Shown: positions 56,364 to 64,000 of the stretch, piece by piece
How the letters are laid out: every line of letters begins with the position of its first letter
How positions within the stretch are numbered: the first letter of the stretch is position 1
Source: Chryseobacterium contaminans
GTDB taxonomy: Bacteria > Bacteroidota > Bacteroidia > Flavobacteriales > Weeksellaceae
Direction of reading: 5' to 3'
DNA length: 64,000 bases
NCBI RefSeq assembly: GCF_001684955.1
Contig: NZ_MAYF01000312.1
Location: 26,074-90,073 of the forward strand
Position numbers and translations under genes: made by a program
Notes under the pieces: generated by a model
Databases searched by the model: none
What the model was told of the DNA's origin: nothing
The model's input: the letters and a program-made list of their open reading frames with translations, nothing else

Positions 56364-56404
56364 CAATAAAAATCACGCTATTCAGTGTGATTTTTTTAAT
56401 TAAT

Positions 56405-56476
56405 GCCGACTTAGCTCAGCGGTAGAGTGCTTCCTTGGTAAGGAAGAGGTCACGGGTTCAAGTCCCGTAGTTGGCT
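56405..56476 (+). tRNA. tRNA-Thr (anticodon GGT)
   Basis: 72 bases. Acceptor GCCGACT pairs with AGTTGGC (one G-T), anticodon stem-loop CTTCC-TTGGTAA-GGAAG, T-arm GGGTTCAAGTCCC. It is the last tRNA of the cluster and is present once. Confidence 0.95.
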
Positions 56477-56484
56477 CTCGAATC

Positions 56485-56510
56485 TCCCGAATTTCTTCGG
56501 GAATTTTTTT
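56485..56510 (+). terminator. Terminator of the tRNA cluster
   Basis: The stem TCCCGAA/TTCGGGA with a TTTC loop and a T8 run lies 8 bases after the last tRNA. It closes the cluster where tuf might be expected. Confidence 0.85.
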
Positions 56511-56859
56511 TGCCCTAAAATTTCCACCAGCCACTATTTAAATTATATTCCTCGTTTTTCTTTGTGTAAAGTTGTATTGATTTCAATATATAATTTTAAC
56601 AATCGTTGTTCCCTAATTTTTGAAAATGATCTGATTTTATTCAATGATAAATATTTGAATTGGTAATATTGCATCTGAAGGCTGAAAATAGTTATACGAT
56701 CGTTTAAAAAAATAATTATCTCGTATTGTCATCAGAAAATAAAATCATATCCTAAGTTTTCATATTGGACAATCAAATAGTATCTACTCTTTTTAACTTT
56801 TATCACTGGCCTGTAATCATCATAAAAATTTTCGCTAAATTCGTGTAAAATAATTTTTG
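56511..56859. other. AT-rich spacer upstream of the two-component genes
   Basis: About 350 bases with no gene, RNA or repeat that I can support. The phased TTTAA repeats found before czcC are not present here, so self-regulation through that operator is not indicated. Confidence 0.4.
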
Positions 56860-57540
56860 ATGAATATTCTTTTATTAGAAGACGATCTCATTCTTTCTGC
56901 AGAGCTTTGCCGGTTTTTAGAATCCAATAATTTCACCTGTGATAAAATCTATGATGGGGAAACTTTTCTTCGCCAGATTAAAAATAATTCCTACGACCTT
57001 TATCTGCTGGACATTAATGTACCCAAAATAAATGGACTGGATGTTTGCCAAACGATTCGCTCTTTTGATAAAAGTACTCCTATCATTATCATTTCTGCTT
57101 ATGGAGATATCTCAGATAAAAAAGATGCCTTTACCCGGTTGGCTGACGATTATCTGGTAAAACCTTTTCAATTTGAAGAACTTCTTTTAAGGATCAATTC
57201 CCTGTTGAGGAGAAAAATGCCTTCAGATACTTCAGACCAGGATATTATCAGGGTAGACGACCTTATCATTAACAAAACGGAGCAGAAAGTATACCGTGGC
57301 GGAAATGAAATTACCCTTACCTTAAAAGAATTTCAGTTATTGGTTTACCTGGCAGAAGCGCAGGGGAGAACTGTTTCCAAACAACAGATCACTGAACATG
57401 TATGGGAACATAATTTTAATACGAATACCAATACGGTGGAAGTTTACATCAATTTTTTAAGAAAAAAGATCGATAAAGATTTCAAAATAAAACTTATCCA
57501 TACTCGTTCAGGGTTCGGATATTACTTAAGTCCATTATAA
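56860..57540 (+). CDS. OmpR-family response regulator
   Basis: Two-component response regulator of 226 residues. The receiver domain has acidic residues E7-D8-D9, phospho-acceptor D51 in LLDINVPKING and Lys in DYLVKPF. The C-terminal winged helix (about 128-226) contains LTLKEFQLLVYLAE and NTVEVYINFLRKKI. It is directly followed by its kinase with no gap. The downstream metal-efflux operon and the phased repeats before it suggest it controls that operon. The ATG at 56860 is preferred over the overlapping TTG one codon earlier. Confidence 0.93.
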   Translation: MNILLLEDDLILSAELCRFLESNNFTCDKIYDGETFLRQIKNNSYDLYLLDINVPKINGLDVCQTIRSFDKSTPIIIISAYGDISDKKDAFTRLADDYLVKPFQFEELLLRINSLLRRKMPSDTSDQDIIRVDDLIINKTEQKVYRGGNEITLTLKEFQLLVYLAEAQGRTVSKQQITEHVWEHNFNTNTNTVEVYINFLRKKIDKDFKIKLIHTRSGFGYYLSPL

Positions 57541-58905
57541 ATGTCTTTAAAAAGAAAGATAGCTTTAACAATCAGTATCGCCTTTTCATTGCTTTTTGGA
57601 ATGGTGATGGCAGTAATTTATTTATCTTTCAATGATTTTAGAAGGGATGAATTTAAGGAAAGATTCAGGCAAAGACTTGAATTTACCACTCATTTTATTT
57701 CTAAGTCGAAAAATTTTGAAGAAGAAGCACCTATTTTTTTCAATGAAAATTCAGATAATATTCTTTTGAATGAGAAGATTTTGATTTTCAATGAGCAGAA
57801 AGAATTAATCTACAGTACTATTAAAGACCGTAATGTCACCTGGGATAGTGCAATGCTTAAGGAACTGGATAAAAAAAAGATTATTTATACTGAAAAAACA
57901 GTCCCTGAGATCTATGCGGCGCTGAGAAATATTAATGGAGAGAATTATTATATTCTCACCAGTGCTTTTGATACCAATGGAAAATCAAAGTTAGGTTTCC
58001 TGAAATATCTTTTGATTGCTGCTTATGCGATGAGTACTCTTCTTATAGGTTTTTTTAGTTATTATTTTGTAGAAAAATTTCTTCGTCCTTTGGAAGACCT
58101 GAATAAAGAGATCTCAGAAGTAACGGCCCATAAACTGACCACTCAGATTCCTGTACAGGAGTCTAATGATGAAGTAAACGTTCTCGCAAAATCTTTCAAT
58201 ACGATGATTGTCCGTCTTAATGATGTATTTCAGTCTCAAAAAGATTTTACAGCAAGTGCTTCGCATGAAATCAGAACTCCTATCACAAGAATGGCATTTC
58301 AATTGGAAAACCTGATTAAGTTTGAAGAACATTCTCCAAAGACACTCTCTTCATTGCAACAAATTCAGCGGGATGTATACCAGTTGTCAGATCTAACAAA
58401 TTCACTACTTCTACTTACAAAATTTGATAAAGAAAATATTCAAAGCATTTATGAGGATGTCAGAATAGACGAAGTGATCTTTGAAGCTTTTGAAAGAGTA
58501 GAAAAAAGCTATCCGGAACTAAAACTGGATTTTTTAATTACTGAGGAAACTTCTGAAAATGCTTTTCTTACCATTAGTGGTATCCAGTCATTATTGGTGA
58601 TCGTCTTTATTAATTTATTCAAAAATGCGGCGGTATATTCTGATAATACAGAAGTAAAGGTTTTGATCACCGAGACCAATGCTCATCTTAGTGTTGATGT
58701 GGTTTCACATGGTACTACCATTTCTGAGGAAGAACAGGCTAAGTTATTTGAAGCATTTACGAGAGGGAATAATGCTCAGAATATTTCCGGTTCCGGCTTA
58801 GGGCTAAGAATTGTTAAAAGAATCCTGGAATACCATGATGCTCAAATTATGTATACTTCTCCTGGCGAGTACATGAACACATTCACAGTAATTTTTAAAA
58901 AATAG
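57541..58905 (+). CDS. Sensor histidine kinase
   Basis: Inner-membrane histidine kinase of 454 residues. TM1 is at about 7-29, a periplasmic sensor domain spans about 30-155, TM2 about 158-180, HAMP to about 235. The H-box SASHEIRTP has H242, the N-box is LFKNAAVYS near 359, and the G-box GSGLGLRIVKRI lies near 418. The periplasmic domain has no obvious Cys/His metal cluster. Its start codon follows the regulator stop immediately, so the two are co-translated. Partner and location imply sensing of metal or envelope stress. Confidence 0.92.
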   Translation: MSLKRKIALTISIAFSLLFGMVMAVIYLSFNDFRRDEFKERFRQRLEFTTHFISKSKNFEEEAPIFFNENSDNILLNEKILIFNEQKELIYSTIKDRNVTWDSAMLKELDKKKIIYTEKTVPEIYAALRNINGENYYILTSAFDTNGKSKLGFLKYLLIAAYAMSTLLIGFFSYYFVEKFLRPLEDLNKEISEVTAHKLTTQIPVQESNDEVNVLAKSFNTMIVRLNDVFQSQKDFTASASHEIRTPITRMAFQLENLIKFEEHSPKTLSSLQQIQRDVYQLSDLTNSLLLLTKFDKENIQSIYEDVRIDEVIFEAFERVEKSYPELKLDFLITEETSENAFLTISGIQSLLVIVFINLFKNAAVYSDNTEVKVLITETNAHLSVDVVSHGTTISEEEQAKLFEAFTRGNNAQNISGSGLGLRIVKRILEYHDAQIMYTSPGEYMNTFTVIFKK

Positions 58906-58924
58906 ATTTTCATAACTATTTATT

Positions 58925-58950
58925 ACCCCCAAAAGGGGTTGCTATTTTTT
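58925..58950 (+). terminator. Weak terminator after the histidine kinase gene
   Basis: A short ACCCC/GGGGT stem with an A-rich loop, followed by a T6 run at 58945. The pairing is only about 5 bp, so termination may be partial. Confidence 0.35.
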
Positions 58951-59042
58951 GTTAAACCCAGGATTAAATTCTCTGCAAAAATTCAATAACTGGAGAAAAA
59001 TTTTAATTCTCAAATCTCTCTGATCCTATTTGAAATAGCCTG

Positions 59043-59092
59043 TTTAAGGCGATTTTAATATTTTTTTAAGCCTCATTTAAGTTTCTTTTAAT
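59043..59092 (+). promoter_or_regulatory. Five phased TTTAA(G/T) direct repeats, probable response-regulator operator
   Basis: TTTAAG at 59043, TTTAAT at 59054, TTTAAG at 59065, TTTAAG at 59076 and TTTAAT at 59087, each exactly 11 bases after the last. The spacers are unrelated in sequence. OmpR-family regulators bind direct repeats at about one helical turn. The array ends 10 bases before CAATTTTG (59103-59110), a near match to the -7 box of czcC, and so covers the -33 region. This favours activation. Confidence 0.7.
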
Positions 59093-59128
59093 CACATCCG
59101 AGCAATTTTGTAATTTAAAAAGAAAATA

Positions 59129-60370
59129 ATGAACAGAATTGCAGTGCTGTGTCTTGCCATTTCCTCATTCATGGCAGCACAACAGAAAATGTCTCTTTTG
59201 GATTGTGAAGAAGCCTTCCAGAAGAACAATCTCCAGCTGCTCGCCGAACAATATAACATCAATATGGCTGATGCTGATATTCTGCAGGCAAAAATCTGGG
59301 AATTGCCTCAACTAAGCGGGCAATTCAATGCTTACAACCCTCAGGATAAAAAGTTTTTTGATGTAGGCCATTCAAAAGGAGCAGGTATTACTCAATTGAT
59401 TTATATGGGAGGCAAAAAGAAAAATGAAATCGCTTTTGCAAAGTCTAACAAAGAATTGGCCCAGCTTCAGTTTTCCCAACTTCTGGTGGATCTGAGAGCC
59501 CAGCTTCGTACTGCCTATTTTAATCTTTACTACGAAAAATTAAAGCTTGAAAATACAGATAAGCAATTGGTATATATGAATGACCTGTTAAGTGCCTACC
59601 GTGTACAGTCAGCCAAAGGAAATGTTTCCCTTAAAGATGCGGTGAGATTACAAAGCCTGGTTATTCAATTAAATCATGATAAACTTGAGATCAATAAAAA
59701 TATTCTTGATTTTGAACAGAATTTAAAAGTTCTTACCGGAATTTCAGAAGATATAGAACCGTTGATGTCTGAGTCTGAAGCTAAAGAGGCTTTGGCCACC
59801 CAGCCTTTTGGAGACGAAGAAGAGCTTAAAAGTAAGGCTCTTGAGAATAATGCAGATTATCGCTATAACCTAAAATTAATTGATAACAGTAAGCTTTATG
59901 CCCAATGGCAGAAATCATTGAATGTGCCGGATATTAATATTGGAGCAGCATGGGATCAGGCAGGAGGAACTTTTAATAATGAAGCTAATCTTACTTTAGG
60001 AATTCCTTTACCATTATGGAAAGCGAACCAGGGAAATGTTGAAAAAGCTAATTATGCCATTCAGCAGAACCAGAAAAATGCAGAATTTCAGAAACTGACT
60101 CTTGAAACAAAGGTACAGGCAGCTTATAAAACCTGGAAAGCACAATATGATCAGCTTGCAGATATTAAAACAACAGATCTTCAGAATATGGACCTGGTTT
60201 ATAATGGAATGATGACCAATTTTAGAAAAGGAAATATCAACCTTATTGAATTTACAGATTTCATGGATAGCTACCGGGAAACGGCGCTTCAAATTTATGA
60301 TATGAAGAATGAGATCATGCAGGCAGCAGAACAACTTAACCAATTAGTACAAACGAAAATCTTCTATTAA
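59129..60370 (+). CDS. TolC-family outer-membrane efflux protein (CzcC-like)
   Basis: Outer-membrane channel of a tripartite RND efflux system, 413 residues. Signal peptide MNRIAVLCLAISSFMAAQQ. Two outer membrane efflux protein repeats with long amphipathic helices (about 45-200 and 230-400); NLTLGIPLPLWKANQGNVEKA near 284 is typical of the CzcC group. It is the first gene of the efflux operon, directly behind the operator, and ends 3 bases before the adaptor gene. Confidence 0.9.
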   Translation: MNRIAVLCLAISSFMAAQQKMSLLDCEEAFQKNNLQLLAEQYNINMADADILQAKIWELPQLSGQFNAYNPQDKKFFDVGHSKGAGITQLIYMGGKKKNEIAFAKSNKELAQLQFSQLLVDLRAQLRTAYFNLYYEKLKLENTDKQLVYMNDLLSAYRVQSAKGNVSLKDAVRLQSLVIQLNHDKLEINKNILDFEQNLKVLTGISEDIEPLMSESEAKEALATQPFGDEEELKSKALENNADYRYNLKLIDNSKLYAQWQKSLNVPDINIGAAWDQAGGTFNNEANLTLGIPLPLWKANQGNVEKANYAIQQNQKNAEFQKLTLETKVQAAYKTWKAQYDQLADIKTTDLQNMDLVYNGMMTNFRKGNINLIEFTDFMDSYRETALQIYDMKNEIMQAAEQLNQLVQTKIFY

Positions 60371-60373
60371 ACA

Positions 60374-61459
60374 ATGAAAACTTATATTATCCCGGTATTG
60401 ATGATCTTATCATTGATGGCCTGTTCAAAAAAGGAGGAAGAAAAAGAAAACCCGGCTCAAAAAGGGTTTGAACTTAGTAATACCATGATGAGCTCTATTT
60501 CGCTGGCAAAGGTGGAAAAAAAGAATATAGAGGATGAATATAGCTTTTATGGAAAGATCTCTGCAGATAAGAACAGCTATATAGACGTTTATCCATTGGT
60601 AGGGGGAAACGTTATGAGTGTAAATGTTGAACTTGGAGATTATGTGAGAAAAGGGCAGGTATTAGCTACAATAAGGAGTACAGAGCTTGCTGAAATTCAA
60701 AAAGATGTGAGTGATGCCAAAACAGACCTTGTAGTCGCAAAAAATAATCTTAGGGTTGCCAAAGAACTTTATGAAGGAAAACTGAATACGGAAAGAGATG
60801 TACTGGAAGCAAAAAGCCAGCTGCAGAAAGCCGAAGACCAGTTACAGAGAGCCACAGCTGTAAGCACTGTTTATAATGTGAAATCAGGAAATATATACAG
60901 TGTAGTAGCACCTATTAACGGCTATATTGTTCAGAAAAGTATCAATAAAGACATGCAGCTGAGAAGCGACCGAAGCGATAATATCTTTGATGTTGCTAAT
61001 ACTACTAATGTATGGGCAATTATGAATGTCAACGAATCGGATATAGACAAGATCAGTCTTGGAATGAAAGCTCAGGTATCTACACTTTCTTATCCGGACA
61101 AGGTTTTTGATGGGAAAATTGATAAAATATTTAAAATCATTGATCCGCAAACCAATGCCATGCAGGCAAGAGTTGTTCTGGACAATGCTAATGGATTATT
61201 GATTCCGGACAGTAAAGCAACGATAAAAGTTTCAAGCCTGGAAAGTAATACAATGTTAACAGTTCCTTCTAAAGCGGTAATTTTTGATGATAACAAAAGT
61301 TTTGTGGTAGTTTTTAAATCCAGAACAGATGTGAAAGTAAGAGAAGTTAAAGTACAGAAGCAAGTGGGAGATGTTACTTACATAGCAGATGGCCTTAAAG
61401 AAGGTGAAGAAGTAATTACCAACAATCAGCTTTTGATATATCGTTCTCTGAACAGCTGA
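60374..61459 (+). CDS. RND efflux periplasmic adaptor lipoprotein (CzcB-like)
   Basis: Membrane fusion protein of 361 residues, lipid-anchored (LMILSLMAC, Cys at 15). The order is barrel-sandwich half (YPLVGGNVMSVNVELGDYVRKG near 74-95), an alpha-hairpin at about 105-155, the second lipoyl half (VVAPINGYIVQKS) and a beta-barrel (VPSKAVIF). It joins the TolC-like channel to the inner-membrane pump. No His/Met-rich metal-binding N-terminal segment is seen. It is 3 bases after the channel gene and 62 before the pump gene. Confidence 0.92.
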   Translation: MKTYIIPVLMILSLMACSKKEEEKENPAQKGFELSNTMMSSISLAKVEKKNIEDEYSFYGKISADKNSYIDVYPLVGGNVMSVNVELGDYVRKGQVLATIRSTELAEIQKDVSDAKTDLVVAKNNLRVAKELYEGKLNTERDVLEAKSQLQKAEDQLQRATAVSTVYNVKSGNIYSVVAPINGYIVQKSINKDMQLRSDRSDNIFDVANTTNVWAIMNVNESDIDKISLGMKAQVSTLSYPDKVFDGKIDKIFKIIDPQTNAMQARVVLDNANGLLIPDSKATIKVSSLESNTMLTVPSKAVIFDDNKSFVVVFKSRTDVKVREVKVQKQVGDVTYIADGLKEGEEVITNNQLLIYRSLNS

Positions 61460-61521
61460 AAATGGTAGTGATTTAAAATAAATTCTTTCAACGGCTTTTT
61501 TAGGTCTTCAATCTATCTATC

Positions 61522-64000
61522 ATGAATAAATTTATAAAAAATATAATCGCTTTTTCGTTAAAAAATAAAGCATTTACCTTTATCTGGGGGGCTATTTTAG
61601 CGGTTGCCGGATTCATAAGTTTCAAAAATATGCCCATTGAAGCTTTTCCGGACGTTACCAATACCCAGATTGTAATCATTACCCAATGGAATGGGCGTAG
61701 TGCAGAAGAAGTAGAACGTTTTGTAACTACCCCCATAGAATTGGCGATGAGCCCGGTTCAGAAGAAAACCAGTGTGAGAAGTACCACTATGTTTGGGCTT
61801 TCCATTGTTAAAATTCTGTTTGATGATGGGGTGGATGATACTTTTGCCAGAAATCAGGTCAATAACCAATTAAGAACCATTAGCCTTCCTGACGAGGTAG
61901 ACCCTGAAGTACAGCCACCCTACGGGCCAACCGGAGAAATTTTCAGATACACGCTGGAAAGCAAAACAAAAGATTCCCGTAAACTACTGACTCTCCAAAA
62001 TTGGGTAATAGACCGTGCTCTAAGAGGCGTTCCCGGAGTAGCAGATATCAACGTTTTTGGTGGTCAGGACAAAGTATTTGAATTAAGTATTGATCCAAGA
62101 GCACTGGATAAATATAATCTGACACCACTTCAGGTGTATGATGCCGTAACCAAGAGTAACCTGAATGTTGGTGGAGATGTTATTGAAAAGAACGGGCAGG
62201 CTTATGTGGTAAGAGGAATTGGTTTGGTGAAATCTATTACAGATATCGGAAATATTACCATTCAGAATGATAGCGGAAATCCCGTTTTGGTAAAAAATGT
62301 AGCAGAAGTTCACGAAAGTTCTATGCCCAGAGTAGGACAGGCTGCACTGAACCATCATGATGATACTGTGGAAGGGATTGTGGTGATGAGAAAAGGAGAG
62401 AATCCAAGAGAAGTCTTGGTAGGGGTAAAAGCTAAAATTAAAGAACTGAATGAAAAAATTCTTCCGAAAGATGTGAAAATGGTGACCTTCTACGACAGAG
62501 ATAACCTGATGGATTTCACTACTCACACGGTAATGCATAACCTGATTGAGGGTATTGTGCTGGTAACTGTGATCGTTCTGATTTTTATGGCGGATTGGAG
62601 AACTACATTAATCGTTTCTATCATTATTCCTTTATCCTTATTATTTGCCTTTTTATGTTTAAAACTGGCAGGAATGAGTGCTAATCTACTTTCCCTGGGA
62701 GCCGTAGACTTTGGAATCATCATTGATGGAGCCGTCGTCATGGTAGAAGGACTCTTTGTAATGCTAGACCACAAGGCTCATAAATATGGGATGGAAAAAT
62801 TCAATAAACTGGCAAAAGGAGGTTGGATCAAACAAACAGGAACCGGTTTAGGAAAAGCCATTTTCTTTTCCAAACTGATTATCATTACCTCTCTGATCCC
62901 GATCTTCTCATTCCAGAAAGTGGAAGGAAAAATGTTTTCCCCATTAGCTTTTACTTTAGGATTTGCCCTGATGGGTGCTTTGATATTTACATTAACACTG
63001 GTTCCCGTACTTTCTCATATCCTTTTAAATAAAAACGTAAGAGAGAAAAACAACCCTTTTGTTAATTTCTGGGACAGAATTGTGCTAAAAGGTTTCAATG
63101 TAACTTTTAAACATAAAAAGATGAGCATGATTGTAGCCATCTCATTCCTTGCATTGACACTATTTTCCGGAAAATTCCTTGGAACGGAATTCTTACCACA
63201 GCTTAATGAAGGTTCCCTTTGGATTACAGCAGAAATGCCAATGAGCTCATCATTAAAAGAATCCCTGAAAACTGCGGATCTTCTGAAAAAAGATATTATG
63301 AGTTTCTCCGAAGTAACAGATGTGCTGGCTCAGACAGGAAGAAGTAATGATGGAACAGATCCCAACGGATTCGGATTTGTGCAGTTCGCTGTAAACCTTA
63401 AACCCAGAGAAGAATGGAAACGGAAGATCACTTATGATGAACTGATTAATGAAATAGATAAAAAGCTGAGAAGTTATCAGGGAATTACTTTCAACTATTC
63501 CCAGCCCATATCAGATAATGTAGCAGAAGCTGTAGCTGGTTTTAAAGCAGAAAACGGAATCAAGATTTACGGGGATAACTTAGAAACTTTAGACAAACTA
63601 GCGCATGAGGTTTTATTAAAAATTAAAGATGTTGAAGGGGTAAAAGATCCGGGAATCATTAAAAATATCGGCCAGCCGGAAGTAAGTGTGGTCTTAGACA
63701 GAGATAAAATGGCGGCTTACGGAGTGATGCCGGCAGATGCACAAGCCGTACTGGAAATGGCTTTTGGAGGTAAAACCGCTTCAGAAATGTTTGATGGAGA
63801 AAGAAAATTCCCGATTCGTCTTCGTTATTCTCAGGAATACAGAACAAATGAAAATGATATTGCTGCATTGATGGTTCCTACCCAGGATGGTGCAAAAATT
63901 CCTTTAAAAGAGATCAGTACCATTGTTAAAGATAATGGCGCTGCCTTTATTTACAGAGATAATATTAAAAGATATATTGGAGTAAAATTCTCCATTCGTG
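61522..64000 (+). CDS. CzcA-family heavy-metal RND pump (partial, runs off window)
   Basis: Inner-membrane proton-driven pump. The first 826 residues are present and the 3' end is missing. TM1 follows MNKFIKNIIAFSLKNKAF. The first periplasmic loop has the HME-type FPDVTNTQIVIITQWNGRSAEEVE-like segment. TM4 carries DFGIIIDGAVVMVE, the acidic D-x5-D-x6-E set typical of the divalent-cation (Co/Zn/Cd/Ni) subgroup, not the CusA monovalent type. Frame is continuous to the window edge. It forms an operon with the channel and adaptor genes; the two-component pair upstream probably controls it. Confidence 0.93.
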   Translation, partial: MNKFIKNIIAFSLKNKAFTFIWGAILAVAGFISFKNMPIEAFPDVTNTQIVIITQWNGRSAEEVERFVTTPIELAMSPVQKKTSVRSTTMFGLSIVKILFDDGVDDTFARNQVNNQLRTISLPDEVDPEVQPPYGPTGEIFRYTLESKTKDSRKLLTLQNWVIDRALRGVPGVADINVFGGQDKVFELSIDPRALDKYNLTPLQVYDAVTKSNLNVGGDVIEKNGQAYVVRGIGLVKSITDIGNITIQNDSGNPVLVKNVAEVHESSMPRVGQAALNHHDDTVEGIVVMRKGENPREVLVGVKAKIKELNEKILPKDVKMVTFYDRDNLMDFTTHTVMHNLIEGIVLVTVIVLIFMADWRTTLIVSIIIPLSLLFAFLCLKLAGMSANLLSLGAVDFGIIIDGAVVMVEGLFVMLDHKAHKYGMEKFNKLAKGGWIKQTGTGLGKAIFFSKLIIITSLIPIFSFQKVEGKMFSPLAFTLGFALMGALIFTLTLVPVLSHILLNKNVREKNNPFVNFWDRIVLKGFNVTFKHKKMSMIVAISFLALTLFSGKFLGTEFLPQLNEGSLWITAEMPMSSSLKESLKTADLLKKDIMSFSEVTDVLAQTGRSNDGTDPNGFGFVQFAVNLKPREEWKRKITYDELINEIDKKLRSYQGITFNYSQPISDNVAEAVAGFKAENGIKIYGDNLETLDKLAHEVLLKIKDVEGVKDPGIIKNIGQPEVSVVLDRDKMAAYGVMPADAQAVLEMAFGGKTASEMFDGERKFPIRLRYSQEYRTNENDIAALMVPTQDGAKIPLKEISTIVKDNGAAFIYRDNIKRYIGVKFSIR

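Larger units (their letters stand above)
56027..56376 (+). repeat. Tandem duplication unit 2 (tRNA Thr-Tyr-Gly)
   Basis: Second copy of 55604-55952. The copies differ by small changes in the spacers: between Thr and Tyr, and at a handful of positions before tRNA-Gly. Confidence 0.85.

Noticed and set aside
1..64000. CRISPR array
   Set aside because: No regularly spaced direct repeats of 25-40 bases with unique spacers and no cas genes were seen; the phased hexamers at 59 kb and the tRNA duplication are different structures.

Overview
The window is chromosomal DNA from a Bacteroidetes bacterium of the class Flavobacteriia, most likely Chryseobacterium or a close relative. The evidence is AT-rich DNA, starts without Shine-Dalgarno sequences, promoters of the TTG-N19..21-TAnnTTTG type, two genes ending in type IX secretion (T9SS) sorting domains, and many Bacteroidetes-restricted families (DUF2480, DUF6452, DUF6048, bTHX). 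The assignment rests on recognising families by eye; no search was run.

Layout. 1-8.7 kb: MATE exporter, ribosomal protein bTHX, DUF937, a PMT-like membrane protein and DUF2480, then lpxB, a GH99 glycosidase and comEC. 8.8-12.3 kb: the sdhCAB operon. 12.6-16.8 kb: a lipoprotein with a cysteine-less thioredoxin fold, rlmD, DUF6452 and DUF6048. 17.4-24.3 kb: a 1713-residue modular T9SS surface protein, followed by a decayed T9SS metalloprotease pseudogene with nearly the same C-terminal tail. 24.3-27.5 kb: coaE, an MBL hydrolase, a PaiB-like protein and ruvB on the minus strand. 27.8-35.5 kb: hutI, a DUF695 protein, a BCCT transporter, hutG and an aldehyde dehydrogenase. 35.6-39.9 kb: pyk, an IPExxxVDY-type protein, rnc, fabF and acpP on the minus strand.

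39.9-53.4 kb is an accessory island between acpP and the 3' end of ssrA (tmRNA). It starts with fragments of a CatB/Vat-type acetyltransferase gene and an excisionase-like gene. It then carries a ParB-like protein, a phage gene II-like Rep, a complete Hachiman anti-phage pair (hamA, hamB), a divergent SF1 helicase/DUF2290 pair, a small exported-protein operon behind a long structured leader, an Mrr-nuclease/STAND NTPase and ArdA antirestriction. No integrase is visible. I read it as a stranded mobile element acting as a defence island.

53.4-56.5 kb is translation-related core: tmRNA, rpsU, xerC, hpf and seven tRNA genes. A Thr-Tyr-Gly tRNA block is duplicated in tandem with its internal promoter. 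The tuf gene I would expect after this cluster is absent.

56.9-64 kb holds a two-component system followed by a CzcCBA-type heavy-metal RND efflux operon, with czcA cut by the window end. Five TTTAA(G/T) hexamers at exact 11-bp spacing lie just upstream of czcC and look like the response-regulator operator. The strongest leads are the helicase/DUF2290 pair, the structured leader with a Trp-containing mini-ORF, the nuclease-STAND gene and the phased operator.
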